Source of the DNA: PALSA-1006 sp964532405
Lineage (GTDB): Bacteria; Pseudomonadota; Gammaproteobacteria; Burkholderiales; Gallionellaceae
DNA length: 24,391 bases
Direction: 5' to 3'
Assembly (NCBI GenBank): GCA_964532405.1
Contig: CAZHIC010000034.1
Span: 1-24,391, forward strand
Shown here: positions 5,626 through 13,923 of the stretch, one piece after another
Numbering within the stretch: the stretch's first letter is position 1
How the letters are laid out: each line of letters opens with the position of its first letter
Program-made: the position numbers and the translations under genes
Notes under the pieces: generated by a model
The model's database searches: none
What the model saw: only the letters and a program-made list of their open reading frames with translations
What the model was told of the DNA's origin: nothing

Positions 5626-8430
5626 GTGAGGAAAACATTTTTGAAAGCGTTAGGATATTTTACCTGTTTGGTATGGTCGAGTATGGCTTGCGCAGTGGGT
5701 TTCGGCGGAATTAACGTGACCTCATCGCTAGGGCAACCGCTCGTTGCTGAAATCGAATTGGTGGCGGTGGAAAAAACCGACAAATCCAGCCTGACTGCCC
5801 GCTTGGCTTCGCCCGATGCATTCAAGGGCGCGGGAATCGATTACCCTTACGCGCTGCCGAAACTGAAATTCCATGTCGAGACTCGGGCTAGTGGCGAGAC
5901 CTATATCAAGGCGACATCGGATCAGCCAGTCAACGAGCCTTTCGTCAGTTTGCTGGTCGAACTGGGGTGGTCGTCTGGGCGTTTGCTGCGCGAATACACT
6001 TTCTTGTTGGATCCCCCGGGCTTCGTTGCCGAACAGCCTGCTGTGGCAACTGTAAAGCCGATCGAGCCTGTAATCGTGGCACCCATTGCCGCGTCTGCGC
6101 CACAAGCCGAGCCTGTACCTGAGGTGGTCGCTGCACCTCAAGCGGCTTCCGCCGCGCTTCCTGCAACCGCTCCGCAAACGTCAACAGAAGTCGCTCCTGC
6201 GGCAGTCGCAGAAGTCGCCAAACCGGCAGAGCCTGTGGCTGCTGCGAGCTTGCCTCCGGCAAAAGAGGAGGCGAAAGTGGAGCCCGTTGCGGTTGAGCAG
6301 AAGGCTGAAAGCAGCCATGCCGGCGCCACTCCAATCACCGTCAAGCGCGGCGACACATTGAGCAAAATTGCGAATCAGACGAAATCTGCCGATGTGAGTT
6401 TGGAGCGCATGTTGGTTGCGCTGTATCGCGCGAACGCCGAAGCGTTCGATGGCAAAAACATGAACCGTCTGAGAACTGGCAAGATATTGCGCTTGCCCGA
6501 AGCGGATGAGCTGAGCAAGCTGCAACAGCCCGAAGCGGCACAAGAGGTGCGCGCACAGGTGGCCGATTGGAATGTGTATCGTCAGAAATTGGCAGCCGCC
6601 AACGCGCCGGCAGTAGACCAGCGCGCCAAGCAGGAAGTCGCCGGAAAAATTAGCACCTCCATGGCTGAAGCAACACCCGGGGCAAAAGAGCCTGCGAAGG
6701 AGGTGCTGAAGCTGTCCAAAGGCGAAGCGCCCGGCGATGCGGCGGCGGCAGGCGGAAAAGCGAAGTCTGCAAAAGACAAGGCGATTGCCAAGGAAGAGGA
6801 TTCCATAGCCAAAACCAAGGCGTTGAAGGAAGCCGAGCAGCGCACCGCATTGCTGGAGAAGAGTGTCAAAGACATGCAGCGTCTGGTGGAGTTGAAGAAT
6901 CAGGCCGCAGCTAAGGCGGCTCAAGATAAGCCGGGCGCAGCGCCTGCGCCGACAAGTGCGCTTCCTTTGCTCGCTGTTGCCCCCGCGTCTGCGGTTGCAG
7001 CGGCAAGCGAGGCGGCTGCCGCAAAACCGAAGCCCCAAGCCATCGCAGCTAAAGTCGTAACGCCCCCGCCTTCGTTGATCGACGATATATTGGGGAACCC
7101 GGTTTATCTGGGTGGCGGCGCAGCAGTGCTGCTCGGCCTGGGTGGATTGGCTTTCATGCGCACACGCCGGACGAAAACGGACGATCAAAAAACAATTTCC
7201 GGTGGCGAGGAAGCCGGTAGCGCTACGGGGCGGATCGCGGCGCCGGTAATGCCTTCTCCCGAGACCGGGGACTTTACGGGCGCGGCAGTGTCGACTGTGA
7301 CGGCAGCCAATGTTGACGAGGTCGACCCGATTGGCGAGGCGGATATGTTCCTGAACTTTGGCCGCGACGTGCAGGCGGAAGAGGTGTTGAAGGATGCGCT
7401 GCATAAAAATTCATCCAATATTCCGGTCAAACTGAAATTGCTGTCGATCTATGCGACTCGCAAGGACACAAAATCGTTCTATGTCTACGCGCTGGAAATC
7501 AAACAGTCCGCTGATGAGGCTGCATGGGAGCAAGCGGCTGCGATGGGACGGGCGCTCGAGCCCAATAATGCACTGTATGGTGGCAGCGGCGATGAAGCAC
7601 CTGCGTTTGCTGCGCCAGCCGGAGATGCTGCTTTGCCGGCAGTGGACTTCGATTTGGGTTTTGGTGGCAAAGAGGAGGGGCAACCCACCCCGGCTCTCGA
7701 CATACAAAGCGAGATGGCACCGGAAGCTTCTATGGGCGAAAAGACGGTCATCATGTCGGCATCCGAGTTGCGCGCCGCTCAAGAAGCTCCGATGGATTTT
7801 GATGTCACGGGTACCCATCCAGGCATTAAGTCCGCTCCATCCGAGGAGCCCAAGCTCGACCTGCCTGCCATGGACTTTGATGTGACCGCTAGCGGGGCTA
7901 AGATCGCAATACCCGAGGAGCCAAAGCTCGATATTCCCGCGATGGACTTTGATGTAACAGCGCAACCTGATGCCCCAGCGCTTGCTGCAGGAATTCCAGC
8001 CGAAGCAACGCCGTCGCTCAATCTGGACGATCTGGTGTTCGATGTGACTTCGACGCACTTGGCGAAAGACGCTGCGGCTTCGGTAGTGCTTGCGCCCGCC
8101 GTTGAGGCCGATCAGGGGATGGCGTTTACGATCGATTTTCCGACCGAAGTGAAGCCGGAAGCAGCCGCCAAATCCGCAGCAGCAGCGAAGGATGTAGGCT
8201 TGAGCGAGATCAGCCTGAACTTGGATGGCTTCGAAGCTCCTGCGGCACCCGTAGCAAGTACACCCAAGGGCGAGCATTGGCAAGAAGTGGCTACCAAGCT
8301 GGATTTGGCCAAGGCCTATCAGGAAATGGGGGATCAAGACGGGGCGCGTGAAATACTGGAAGAAGTCATGCGCGACGGCGACGAGGCACAGCGTGAAACG
8401 GCACGGGCGTTGTTAGCGCAACTGGTGTAA
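5626..8430 (+). CDS. fimV: FimV/HubP-like polar peptidoglycan-binding membrane protein
   Basis: The 934-residue product resembles FimV, the inner-membrane scaffold for type IV pilus, twitching and polar organisation. A signal peptide ending near SSMACA is followed by the FimV N-terminal domain (VGFGGINVTSSLGQPLVAEI). A long Ala/Pro/Glu-rich linker follows. A LysM domain lies at about residues 236-291 (ITVKRGDTLSKIANQT). A coiled Lys/Ala-rich segment precedes a single membrane helix at about 493-511, which ends in RTRR. The cytoplasmic part has a TPR-like segment (EADMFLNFGRDVQAEEVLKDAL), acidic repeats MDFDVT at residues 723, 749 and 773 with a variant at 805, and the C-terminal FimV motif (AKAYQEMGDQDGAREILEEV, about 890-915). 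It starts with GTG, supported by AGGGTGG 5-6 bases upstream. The long low-complexity regions are usual for the family. Confidence 0.93.
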   Translation: MRKTFLKALGYFTCLVWSSMACAVGFGGINVTSSLGQPLVAEIELVAVEKTDKSSLTARLASPDAFKGAGIDYPYALPKLKFHVETRASGETYIKATSDQPVNEPFVSLLVELGWSSGRLLREYTFLLDPPGFVAEQPAVATVKPIEPVIVAPIAASAPQAEPVPEVVAAPQAASAALPATAPQTSTEVAPAAVAEVAKPAEPVAAASLPPAKEEAKVEPVAVEQKAESSHAGATPITVKRGDTLSKIANQTKSADVSLERMLVALYRANAEAFDGKNMNRLRTGKILRLPEADELSKLQQPEAAQEVRAQVADWNVYRQKLAAANAPAVDQRAKQEVAGKISTSMAEATPGAKEPAKEVLKLSKGEAPGDAAAAGGKAKSAKDKAIAKEEDSIAKTKALKEAEQRTALLEKSVKDMQRLVELKNQAAAKAAQDKPGAAPAPTSALPLLAVAPASAVAAASEAAAAKPKPQAIAAKVVTPPPSLIDDILGNPVYLGGGAAVLLGLGGLAFMRTRRTKTDDQKTISGGEEAGSATGRIAAPVMPSPETGDFTGAAVSTVTAANVDEVDPIGEADMFLNFGRDVQAEEVLKDALHKNSSNIPVKLKLLSIYATRKDTKSFYVYALEIKQSADEAAWEQAAAMGRALEPNNALYGGSGDEAPAFAAPAGDAALPAVDFDLGFGGKEEGQPTPALDIQSEMAPEASMGEKTVIMSASELRAAQEAPMDFDVTGTHPGIKSAPSEEPKLDLPAMDFDVTASGAKIAIPEEPKLDIPAMDFDVTAQPDAPALAAGIPAEATPSLNLDDLVFDVTSTHLAKDAAASVVLAPAVEADQGMAFTIDFPTEVKPEAAAKSAAAAKDVGLSEISLNLDGFEAPAAPVASTPKGEHWQEVATKLDLAKAYQEMGDQDGAREILEEVMRDGDEAQRETARALLAQLV

Positions 8431-8447
8431 ATGTTTTTCAAGTAATC

Positions 8448-8484
8448 AGTCGGCAGCCGAATGATTTTGGCTGCCGACTTTTTT
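8448..8484 (+). terminator. rho-independent terminator after fimV
   Basis: AGTCGGCAGCC (8448-8458) pairs perfectly with GGCTGCCGACT (8469-8479) around a 10-base loop. It is followed at once by a T run through 8484. It starts 17 bases after the fimV stop, so the EcfT-like/truA pair downstream probably has its own start of transcription or relies on readthrough. Confidence 0.93.
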
Positions 8485-8495
8485 GTGGGCGAGAA

Positions 8496-9119
8496 TTGAA
8501 AACACTGCTGCCACATCCGGCAACCCATATATTTGTATGGATGAGTCTGTCCATCATAATTCAGTCCTTGCCTCCGGCACTTTTGCCGGCGTCCGCCTCC
8601 TTGTTGATGTACATCGCTTTCAGGATGCACGACCAACGCTTTTTCGCTTTGATGCGCCGTTCCCGCTGGATACTCTTCTCGTTGCTGTTGGTCTACCTCT
8701 TTGCGACACCCGGCGAAGCGCTATGGACATTAGCCTACATTCCAAGCCCCACGCGTGAAGGCTTGTTGGACGGGGCGATGCAGCTATTTCGGCTGGCGGG
8801 CGTGCTGGCCGGATTGTCGATATTGCTCACGCTTTTATCGCGTGAACAACTGGTCGGCGGGTTGTATTCACTTTTTTATCCCGCACGATTTATCGGCGTG
8901 TCGCGCGAGCGTATCGCCGTGAGGTTGGCACTAACACTGCACTATGCCGAAAGCGCCATGCGCGACACGGCGAGCGACTGGCGGGGCGCAATTGAACGGG
9001 CGCTCAAGCCGGTGGAAGCTGAGGCGGCGCACATCGAAGTGCAAGTTCAGGCGCTTACCCGCATGGATGTTCTATTGCTGGTGTTAAGCGCTGCGATGCT
9101 GTTCGGAATATTGCGATGA
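8496..9119 (+). CDS. EcfT/CbiQ-like membrane protein, orphan transporter component
   Basis: The 207-residue membrane protein resembles the transmembrane T component of energy-coupling-factor and cobalt transporters. Several hydrophobic helices are visible: IFVWMSLSIIIQSLP, LLPASASLLMYIAF, RWILFSLLLVYLF, LFRLAGVLAGLSILLTLL and a C-terminal LLLVLSAAMLFGIL. Between them are an SREQLVGGLYSLFYPARFIGVSRERIAVR segment and a following amphipathic stretch, reminiscent of the coupling helices of EcfT. No ATPase or substrate-binding partner gene lies beside it. It starts at TTG 8496 with GGGCGAGA just upstream. Other starts would remove the first helix. The stop overlaps truA as ATGA. Its role and substrate are unknown. 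Confidence 0.75.
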   Translation: MKTLLPHPATHIFVWMSLSIIIQSLPPALLPASASLLMYIAFRMHDQRFFALMRRSRWILFSLLLVYLFATPGEALWTLAYIPSPTREGLLDGAMQLFRLAGVLAGLSILLTLLSREQLVGGLYSLFYPARFIGVSRERIAVRLALTLHYAESAMRDTASDWRGAIERALKPVEAEAAHIEVQVQALTRMDVLLLVLSAAMLFGILR

Positions 9120-9880
9120 GAATCGCCTTGGGGGTGGAATATGACGGGAGCGAATTCAATGGTTGGCAAAGCCAGCCGGATGGACGTACCGTGCAAGACC
9201 ATATCCAGCAGGCGATTAGCCGGATCGCGTGTGAGCCGGTTGGCGTCATCGCCGCCGGACGAACCGACACGGGCGTGCATGCGCTTGAACAGGTGATCCA
9301 TTTCGACACCCGCACCGAGAGACCGTTGAGCGCATGGGTGCGCGGGGTGAATGCTCTGCTGCCGCGCAGCATCGCCGTGCTGTGGGCGCATCCGGTGGCG
9401 GATGAGTTCCATGCACGCTTCTCGGCACAGGCACGCAGTTACCAGTATGTGTTGATAAACCGTCCTGCACGCAGCGCCGTGCATCACGGCAAAGTGGGCT
9501 GGTATCACGCGCCACTCGATGTGCGTGCGATGCGCGACGCGGCGCAGCATTTGCTGGGAGAACACGATTTCAGCGCTTTCCGTGCGGCCGAATGCCAAGC
9601 CAAGTCGCCCGTGAAGAACCTCGCGCAACTCGACATTCGGCAGCAAGGCGATACGATCATCTTCGACCTGACGGCAAATGCCTTCCTGCACCACATGGTG
9701 CGCAACATCGTCGGCGGTCTAGTGTATGTCGGTAAAGGCAAGCATCCGCCGCTATGGTTGAAAGAAATTCTGGAAGCGCGCCAGCGCAGCCAGGCCGCGC
9801 CCACGTTTGCGCCGGATGGCTTGTATTTGCGCCAGATAAGATACGATCCGAAGTGGGGATTGCCGCAGATGGGGAAATAA
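9116..9880 (+). CDS. truA: tRNA pseudouridine(38-40) synthase TruA
   Basis: The 254-residue enzyme converts uridines 38-40 in the tRNA anticodon arm to pseudouridine. The catalytic aspartate is D51 in AAGRTDTGVHALEQVIHFDT. Other family blocks are present: VEYDGSEFNGWQSQPDGRTVQ at the N-terminus, FHARFSAQARSYQYVLINRPAR in the middle and NAFLHHMVRNIVGGLVYVGKG near the C-terminus. The ATG overlaps the stop of the EcfT-like gene (ATGA), so translation is probably coupled. The fimV-truA neighbourhood is common in betaproteobacteria, but the trp genes that often follow truA there are absent and a DUF3015 gene follows. Confidence 0.96.
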   Translation: MRIALGVEYDGSEFNGWQSQPDGRTVQDHIQQAISRIACEPVGVIAAGRTDTGVHALEQVIHFDTRTERPLSAWVRGVNALLPRSIAVLWAHPVADEFHARFSAQARSYQYVLINRPARSAVHHGKVGWYHAPLDVRAMRDAAQHLLGEHDFSAFRAAECQAKSPVKNLAQLDIRQQGDTIIFDLTANAFLHHMVRNIVGGLVYVGKGKHPPLWLKEILEARQRSQAAPTFAPDGLYLRQIRYDPKWGLPQMGK

Positions 9881-9914
9881 ACCGGCACATTCTCCTGATA
9901 GTGCGCAACTATGA

Positions 9915-9944
9915 TTGTTGAATGTAATGTGCCCGTGTTATATT
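9915..9944 (+). promoter_or_regulatory. possible sigma-70 promoter for the DUF3015 gene
   Basis: TTGTTG (9915-9920) and TATATT (9939-9944) are separated by 18 bases and lie about 50 bases before the DUF3015 start. An alternative TTGAAT (9918-9923) would give a spacer of 15. The match to consensus is moderate. Confidence 0.4.
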
Positions 9945-9996
9945 TTGAGCGGCAGCAAGGCGGAACATTTATTGACTCATATTGAAGGGTGTAAAC

Positions 9997-10464
9997 ATGA
10001 AAAAAATATTATCCAAGATCGCATTCGTTCTCTCCATGACTGTCCTGGCATTGCCCGGCGCGCAGGCTGGTACCACTCAACAAGCTGCCGGTTGCGGTCT
10101 CGGCACGATGGTTTTTGAAAACTCGACGGGTTTGCTGTACAGCTTGCTGGCAATGACCACCAACTCATCTACATTTAATACGGTTTCCATGACACTGGGA
10201 ATTGGAAATTGCCCTGCAGGCGCATCGGTTTCAGGCAAAATTGCCAGCTTCATCGACTTTAACAAGCAGCAATTGGCGGTTGAAGTCGCTCAAGGTCAGG
10301 GTGAGCGTTTGGCGGCTCTGGTTGAGATGTTCGGCGTCAAGGAATCGGATCGCCCGGCTGCGGTCTCTGCACTGAAAGCCAATCAAGTGGTGATCTTTAG
10401 CCAATCATCCACTGCCGCGATTCAGGATGAAATGGATAAGACTCTGAAAGCTTACGTTTCCTAA
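9997..10464 (+). CDS. secreted DUF3015-family protein
   Basis: The 155-residue exported protein has a signal peptide (KKILSKIAFVLSMTVLALPG, with likely cleavage after AQA). The mature start contains GCGLGTMVFENSTGLLYSL, followed by MTTNSSTFNT and GIGNCPAG. This pattern of two short Cys-containing blocks and an N/S/T-rich stretch is what I associate with DUF3015, a family of unknown function. ATG 9997 is chosen because AAGGG lies 8 bases upstream and it gives a clean signal peptide. An in-frame ATG at 9982 would add five residues. A strong hairpin terminator starts 13 bases after the stop, and the DUF4105 gene follows that. The two cysteines in the mature part could form a disulfide. No function is known to me. 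Confidence 0.8.
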   Translation: MKKILSKIAFVLSMTVLALPGAQAGTTQQAAGCGLGTMVFENSTGLLYSLLAMTTNSSTFNTVSMTLGIGNCPAGASVSGKIASFIDFNKQQLAVEVAQGQGERLAALVEMFGVKESDRPAAVSALKANQVVIFSQSSTAAIQDEMDKTLKAYVS

Positions 10465-10476
10465 TTGAGGTAAGCG

Positions 10477-10520
10477 GCCCATAAAAAAACCGAGGCTAAT
10501 CCCTCGGTTTTTTTATGGGC
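10477..10520 (+). terminator. 19-bp perfect hairpin terminator between the DUF3015 and DUF4105 genes
   Basis: The arms 10477-10495 and 10502-10520 are perfectly complementary over 19 bp with a 6-base loop. The inner stem is CCGAGG/CCTCGG, flanked by A7 on the left and T7 on the right, so the sequence could terminate transcription from either direction. The T-rich arm ends only 11 bases before the ATG of the DUF4105 gene. Confidence 0.93.
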
Positions 10521-10531
10521 TCCGCATAGCT

Positions 10532-12454
10532 ATGAGGTACCGATATTTTATTGTCTATATGCTGATGCTGGCTATTCCGGCCAGGGCGGATGAGCTCGAC
10601 ATCGCGCATGCGGCAGATATCGCAAGGATGCTGGCATTGGCGGGTCAGGCGCAGCTTGCGCGGCAAGCCGAGTGGCGCAAGCTCAATCTTTATCATTCCG
10701 TGCTGGGCGGCCTGACGAGCCGTGTCGACGATCCCGGATATTTCCTGTCGCCCGATGGCAAGCATGATCCGCAAGCCGAATTGGAGGCGACCATACGCGG
10801 CGCATTCGATGAGTCGATGGCGAAGAATAGCCGCCAGCCCAATGTGTGCAGATGGATCGCGCGCTATCAATTTTTGAGCCGCAGTATGAAAGTGCTGGGC
10901 TTCGACTATGCGCCGCCACGCTGCGAAGGCTTTGAAAGATGGCGGTCGGGCATTGCGACGCACCGTGCCACGCTCATTTTTGCCTCGGTATATTTGAACA
11001 GTCCGGCTTCCATGTATGGACATGCCTTCATCCGTTTCGACAGCGGCAGCGCCGGTCAATACAACCGCTTGAACGATGCGACCGTCGGCTATTTCGTGCA
11101 AGGCACGGACGGCAACGGCGCGATGTTCCTGATGCGCAGTCTGTTCGGCGGTTATCCGGGTGCGTTTGCGTTCGTGCCGTATTACGTGAAAATGCGGGAA
11201 TACTCGGATATGGAGAACCGCGACCTGTGGGAATACCAAACCAGCCTGAGCGGGAGCGAGATCGAACGTATGCTCGCATTCATTTGGGAGCAAAGTTTTA
11301 CCTATATGGACTACTACTTCTTCGATGACAACTGCGCTTTGATGTTGCTGGCCTCTTTTGAAGCGGCGCGCCCGAGCCTAGATATGATCGGCCAAGCCAA
11401 GCCCTGGTATATCCCTCTCGATATGGTCAAGCAGGTGCAAAAACAAACCGGTCTGATCGAGCGTATTCATTACCGTCCGTCGCAATACAACACGCTGTTG
11501 CGCAATTACAACTTGACTGCGGAGGCAGATAAAAAACGCGCATTAGCCTTGGCCGGCGGTGAAGGATCGCTCACGTCTTTGGATCAGTTTAATGCGGACG
11601 AGCAGGTGCGGATATTGGATCTGAGTCTGGGGATACTGGAGTATCAGCGCAACCGCAACCATTCTGAAGAGGAGGCGGCTGCAATCAGTGCGCGCCAGAT
11701 AAAACTGTCCGGTGTGCGCAGCAAGCTCAGCGCGGAATCGGTCTACAAAGACAAAGAGCCGCCCGCGCAGCGCCCCGATGAAGGGCATGGCTCTTTCCGC
11801 GCCGGAGTGGCTGTTGGTCAGGTGGGCGCGACATCCTATACGCAACTGAATCTGCGCGGCGGCTATCACGATAGCCTCGATCCGCAGAGCGGCTTTGCGC
11901 AAGGCGCAAGCTCCAAGATCGGCGACCTGTATTTGCGCCTGAATGCGGATCGGATTCGATTCGAGCGGCTCGATCTGTTCGATGTGTTCGCGCCATCGGT
12001 GCAAACCGAGTGGTTCCGGCCGACAACGCTAAAAATAAATATTTCGATCCGGCGCGAGGTGTTGCAAGACGACGCGCTTGCGCCGACTGCTTTGCGCATC
12101 CAAGTGGGGGCAGGAAAGAGTTATCACTTGGGCCGTGATGCGCGAGCCTACATTCTGGCGGACAGCGTGAGCAGTGCGGGTGCCTCCTCTTCAGTGGCGC
12201 TAGGCTCTACTGTCGGCGCGATATGGGCGTTTACCCCGAGGCTGCGCACCGAGGCGGTTTCCAATGTCTACAGGTATGCGGCAGGGGATCAGAAAGATGT
12301 CTGGTCGTATAGGCTATCTGCCAGTCTGGCTTGGGACATGTTCGACAATCAGAGCAACATGCGCCTGAATGTCACGCGCCAAGGCCGGGGTAATGCGACT
12401 GATCCTGCGCGCAACTTCACCGATGTGCAGTTGGCATACTTTTATTATTTCTAG
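10532..12454 (+). CDS. exported DUF4105 (Lnb N-terminal periplasmic domain) protein
   Basis: The 640-residue protein has a signal peptide (RYRYFIVYMLMLAIPARA, cleavage near ADELD). The DUF4105 core spans roughly residues 60-330. It contains the conserved blocks SPASMYGHAFIRFD (H164) and YYFFDDNCALMLLASFEAARP (C268). The C-terminal 200 or so residues (about 425-640) are rich in alternating polar/aromatic strands (VQTEWFRPTTLKINISIRR, RLNVTRQGRGNATDPARNF) and end in YFYYF. A terminal aromatic residue is typical of outer-membrane beta-barrel strands, so this half may be a barrel; that is inference. The start at 10532 gives a good signal peptide but has no clear Shine-Dalgarno sequence because the terminator arm occupies that position. 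ATG 10559 is an alternative. The function is unknown. Confidence 0.85.
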   Translation: MRYRYFIVYMLMLAIPARADELDIAHAADIARMLALAGQAQLARQAEWRKLNLYHSVLGGLTSRVDDPGYFLSPDGKHDPQAELEATIRGAFDESMAKNSRQPNVCRWIARYQFLSRSMKVLGFDYAPPRCEGFERWRSGIATHRATLIFASVYLNSPASMYGHAFIRFDSGSAGQYNRLNDATVGYFVQGTDGNGAMFLMRSLFGGYPGAFAFVPYYVKMREYSDMENRDLWEYQTSLSGSEIERMLAFIWEQSFTYMDYYFFDDNCALMLLASFEAARPSLDMIGQAKPWYIPLDMVKQVQKQTGLIERIHYRPSQYNTLLRNYNLTAEADKKRALALAGGEGSLTSLDQFNADEQVRILDLSLGILEYQRNRNHSEEEAAAISARQIKLSGVRSKLSAESVYKDKEPPAQRPDEGHGSFRAGVAVGQVGATSYTQLNLRGGYHDSLDPQSGFAQGASSKIGDLYLRLNADRIRFERLDLFDVFAPSVQTEWFRPTTLKINISIRREVLQDDALAPTALRIQVGAGKSYHLGRDARAYILADSVSSAGASSSVALGSTVGAIWAFTPRLRTEAVSNVYRYAAGDQKDVWSYRLSASLAWDMFDNQSNMRLNVTRQGRGNATDPARNFTDVQLAYFYYF

Positions 12455-12528
12455 TAAGACAGGGATGCTTGAGCCGTCAATCGGGTAAGCAAGAAGTTCG
12501 GCTTCGCAAAGCATTCGTCAGTGCTAAT

Positions 12529-13923
12529 TCAATAGGCGTCAAGTTCGTGCAGGGTGGGTGCGAAAGCGTCTTTGTATCGTTGGGGTAGGTCTCTCATCCC
12601 CGCGTGTGCCGCTTCGCTATTGGCGTAGGCACCGTACAAGACGCGGTAGCTCTCTTTGCCGTTGATTGTGATGGGGACTATATAGATGTCGGATAGTTTT
12701 CCTATGCTCTTCGCGCGAATCAAAAAACGTTCCAAACGTGCGGGTCGGGTATCTTCGGTATGAAATAATTGAATGCTGAAGCCACCTTTGCCGATTTTGG
12801 CGAGCATGGCTTGGGTGGCTGCCTGTCTTTGTTGTAATAGCGTGCCGGATGTTGATAGGCTTTGATCTGTGGCGGTGGCTATGCTTGCAGGTGGTGGGGC
12901 GGAGGTGATTTTTGCGGCGACAGGTATTGATTTGGCTGTTGCAGCGGGTGGCATAGCGGGTGCCGGTTGAATGGCAGCAACGGGTGTAATGACTTCTTGT
13001 GTCGTTTGACTGGAATTTGTTTTGCCCAAGATCCAGCCGGCGCCGGCGAGGAATATGGCAATCAGTGTTGCCCCTCCGGCGATTGCGATATTCTTGCGCT
13101 TGGCCCAGTGTTTGCTGGCGGTCAGTTCGCTGTCGCGAATCGCCGCTTGCACATGGCGCGCTTCGATGTTGTGGGTGTTCTGCACGAAGGCGGCGAGCAG
13201 GGATTTGTCGGCCAATATGTTGACGCGCCGCATCAGACCGTTGGATGCCCTGCCGATCAGATTCACGGCGGCGGGCGAGAATATATCGGGGCCGTGATAG
13301 CCGGCAGCCCGCATGCGGAACATCAGATACGCCTCAATGACCTTCTTTGAAAGTGGCTGCATATTGAAGTGGTGCACGATACGGTCTTTGAGCTGGCGCA
13401 TATTTGTTTGCTCCAGCTTCTCGTCCAGCTCCGGTTGCCCGAACAGGACGATTTGGATCAGTTTATGTTTGCCGACTTGCAGGTTGTAGAGCAGGCGCAA
13501 TTCTTCCAGCGTGTCCAGCGGCATGGCGTGCGCTTCATCCACCAGCACCACACAGCGTTCCCCTTGGCTGTGTTTGGCGACCAGATGGGTGTGCAGGTTT
13601 TGCAGCAGTATGCTGACGCGCTGCCCTTCCAGATCCAACTCCAGGCCGTCGGCGATGGCGTAAAGCAGTTCGTCGCGCGACAGGCTCGGGTTGGGGAGGT
13701 AGATAGCTTTGATGTTGGTGGGAAGCCGATCCAGCAACATGCGGCATAACATGGTCTTGCCGCTGCCGACTTCGCCGCTGATCTTGATGATTCCCTCGCT
13801 GTCGGTGATGGCATAGACCAGTGCGTCGAGTATTTCCCCGCGATTGGCGCCGGAAAAGAAAAATTCTGTGACAGGAGTGATTTTGAAAGGCGGTTCAGTC
13901 AGGCCAAAATGTTCGAGATACAT
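12529..13923 (-). CDS. ExeA/MshM-like AAA ATPase with C-terminal SPOR domain
   Basis: The 464-residue protein starts with the ExeA-type sequence MYLEHFGLTEPPFKITP. The Walker A is GEVGSGKT (residues 50-57) and the Walker B is VVLVDEAHAM with D129-E130. The AAA lid follows to about residue 275. One membrane helix lies at about 283-303 (IAIAGGATLIAIFLAGAGWILG). A Pro/Ala/Thr-rich linker leads to a SPOR-like peptidoglycan-binding domain at about 382-455, beginning GGFSIQLFHTED and containing YRVLYGAYANSEAA. The topology implies a cytoplasmic ATPase tied to denuded septal peptidoglycan, as in DamX or GspA-type secretion ATPases. AGAGGA lies 6 bases upstream of the ATG. No GspB or secretion genes are adjacent. 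It is convergent with the DUF4105 gene and divergent from mlaF. Confidence 0.88.
   Translation of the reverse strand: MYLEHFGLTEPPFKITPVTEFFFSGANRGEILDALVYAITDSEGIIKISGEVGSGKTMLCRMLLDRLPTNIKAIYLPNPSLSRDELLYAIADGLELDLEGQRVSILLQNLHTHLVAKHSQGERCVVLVDEAHAMPLDTLEELRLLYNLQVGKHKLIQIVLFGQPELDEKLEQTNMRQLKDRIVHHFNMQPLSKKVIEAYLMFRMRAAGYHGPDIFSPAAVNLIGRASNGLMRRVNILADKSLLAAFVQNTHNIEARHVQAAIRDSELTASKHWAKRKNIAIAGGATLIAIFLAGAGWILGKTNSSQTTQEVITPVAAIQPAPAMPPAATAKSIPVAAKITSAPPPASIATATDQSLSTSGTLLQQRQAATQAMLAKIGKGGFSIQLFHTEDTRPARLERFLIRAKSIGKLSDIYIVPITINGKESYRVLYGAYANSEAAHAGMRDLPQRYKDAFAPTLHELDAY

Noticed and set aside
6181..8337. Two long - strand frames opposite fimV
   Set aside because: They arise from the Ala/Pro/Glu-rich codons of fimV. 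The Cys/Arg-rich products have no family features.
12455..12528. Possible terminator between the convergent DUF4105 and SPOR ATPase genes
   Set aside because: Only a short GAAG/CTTC stem around 12491-12503 is visible, with no T run in either direction, so it is not called.
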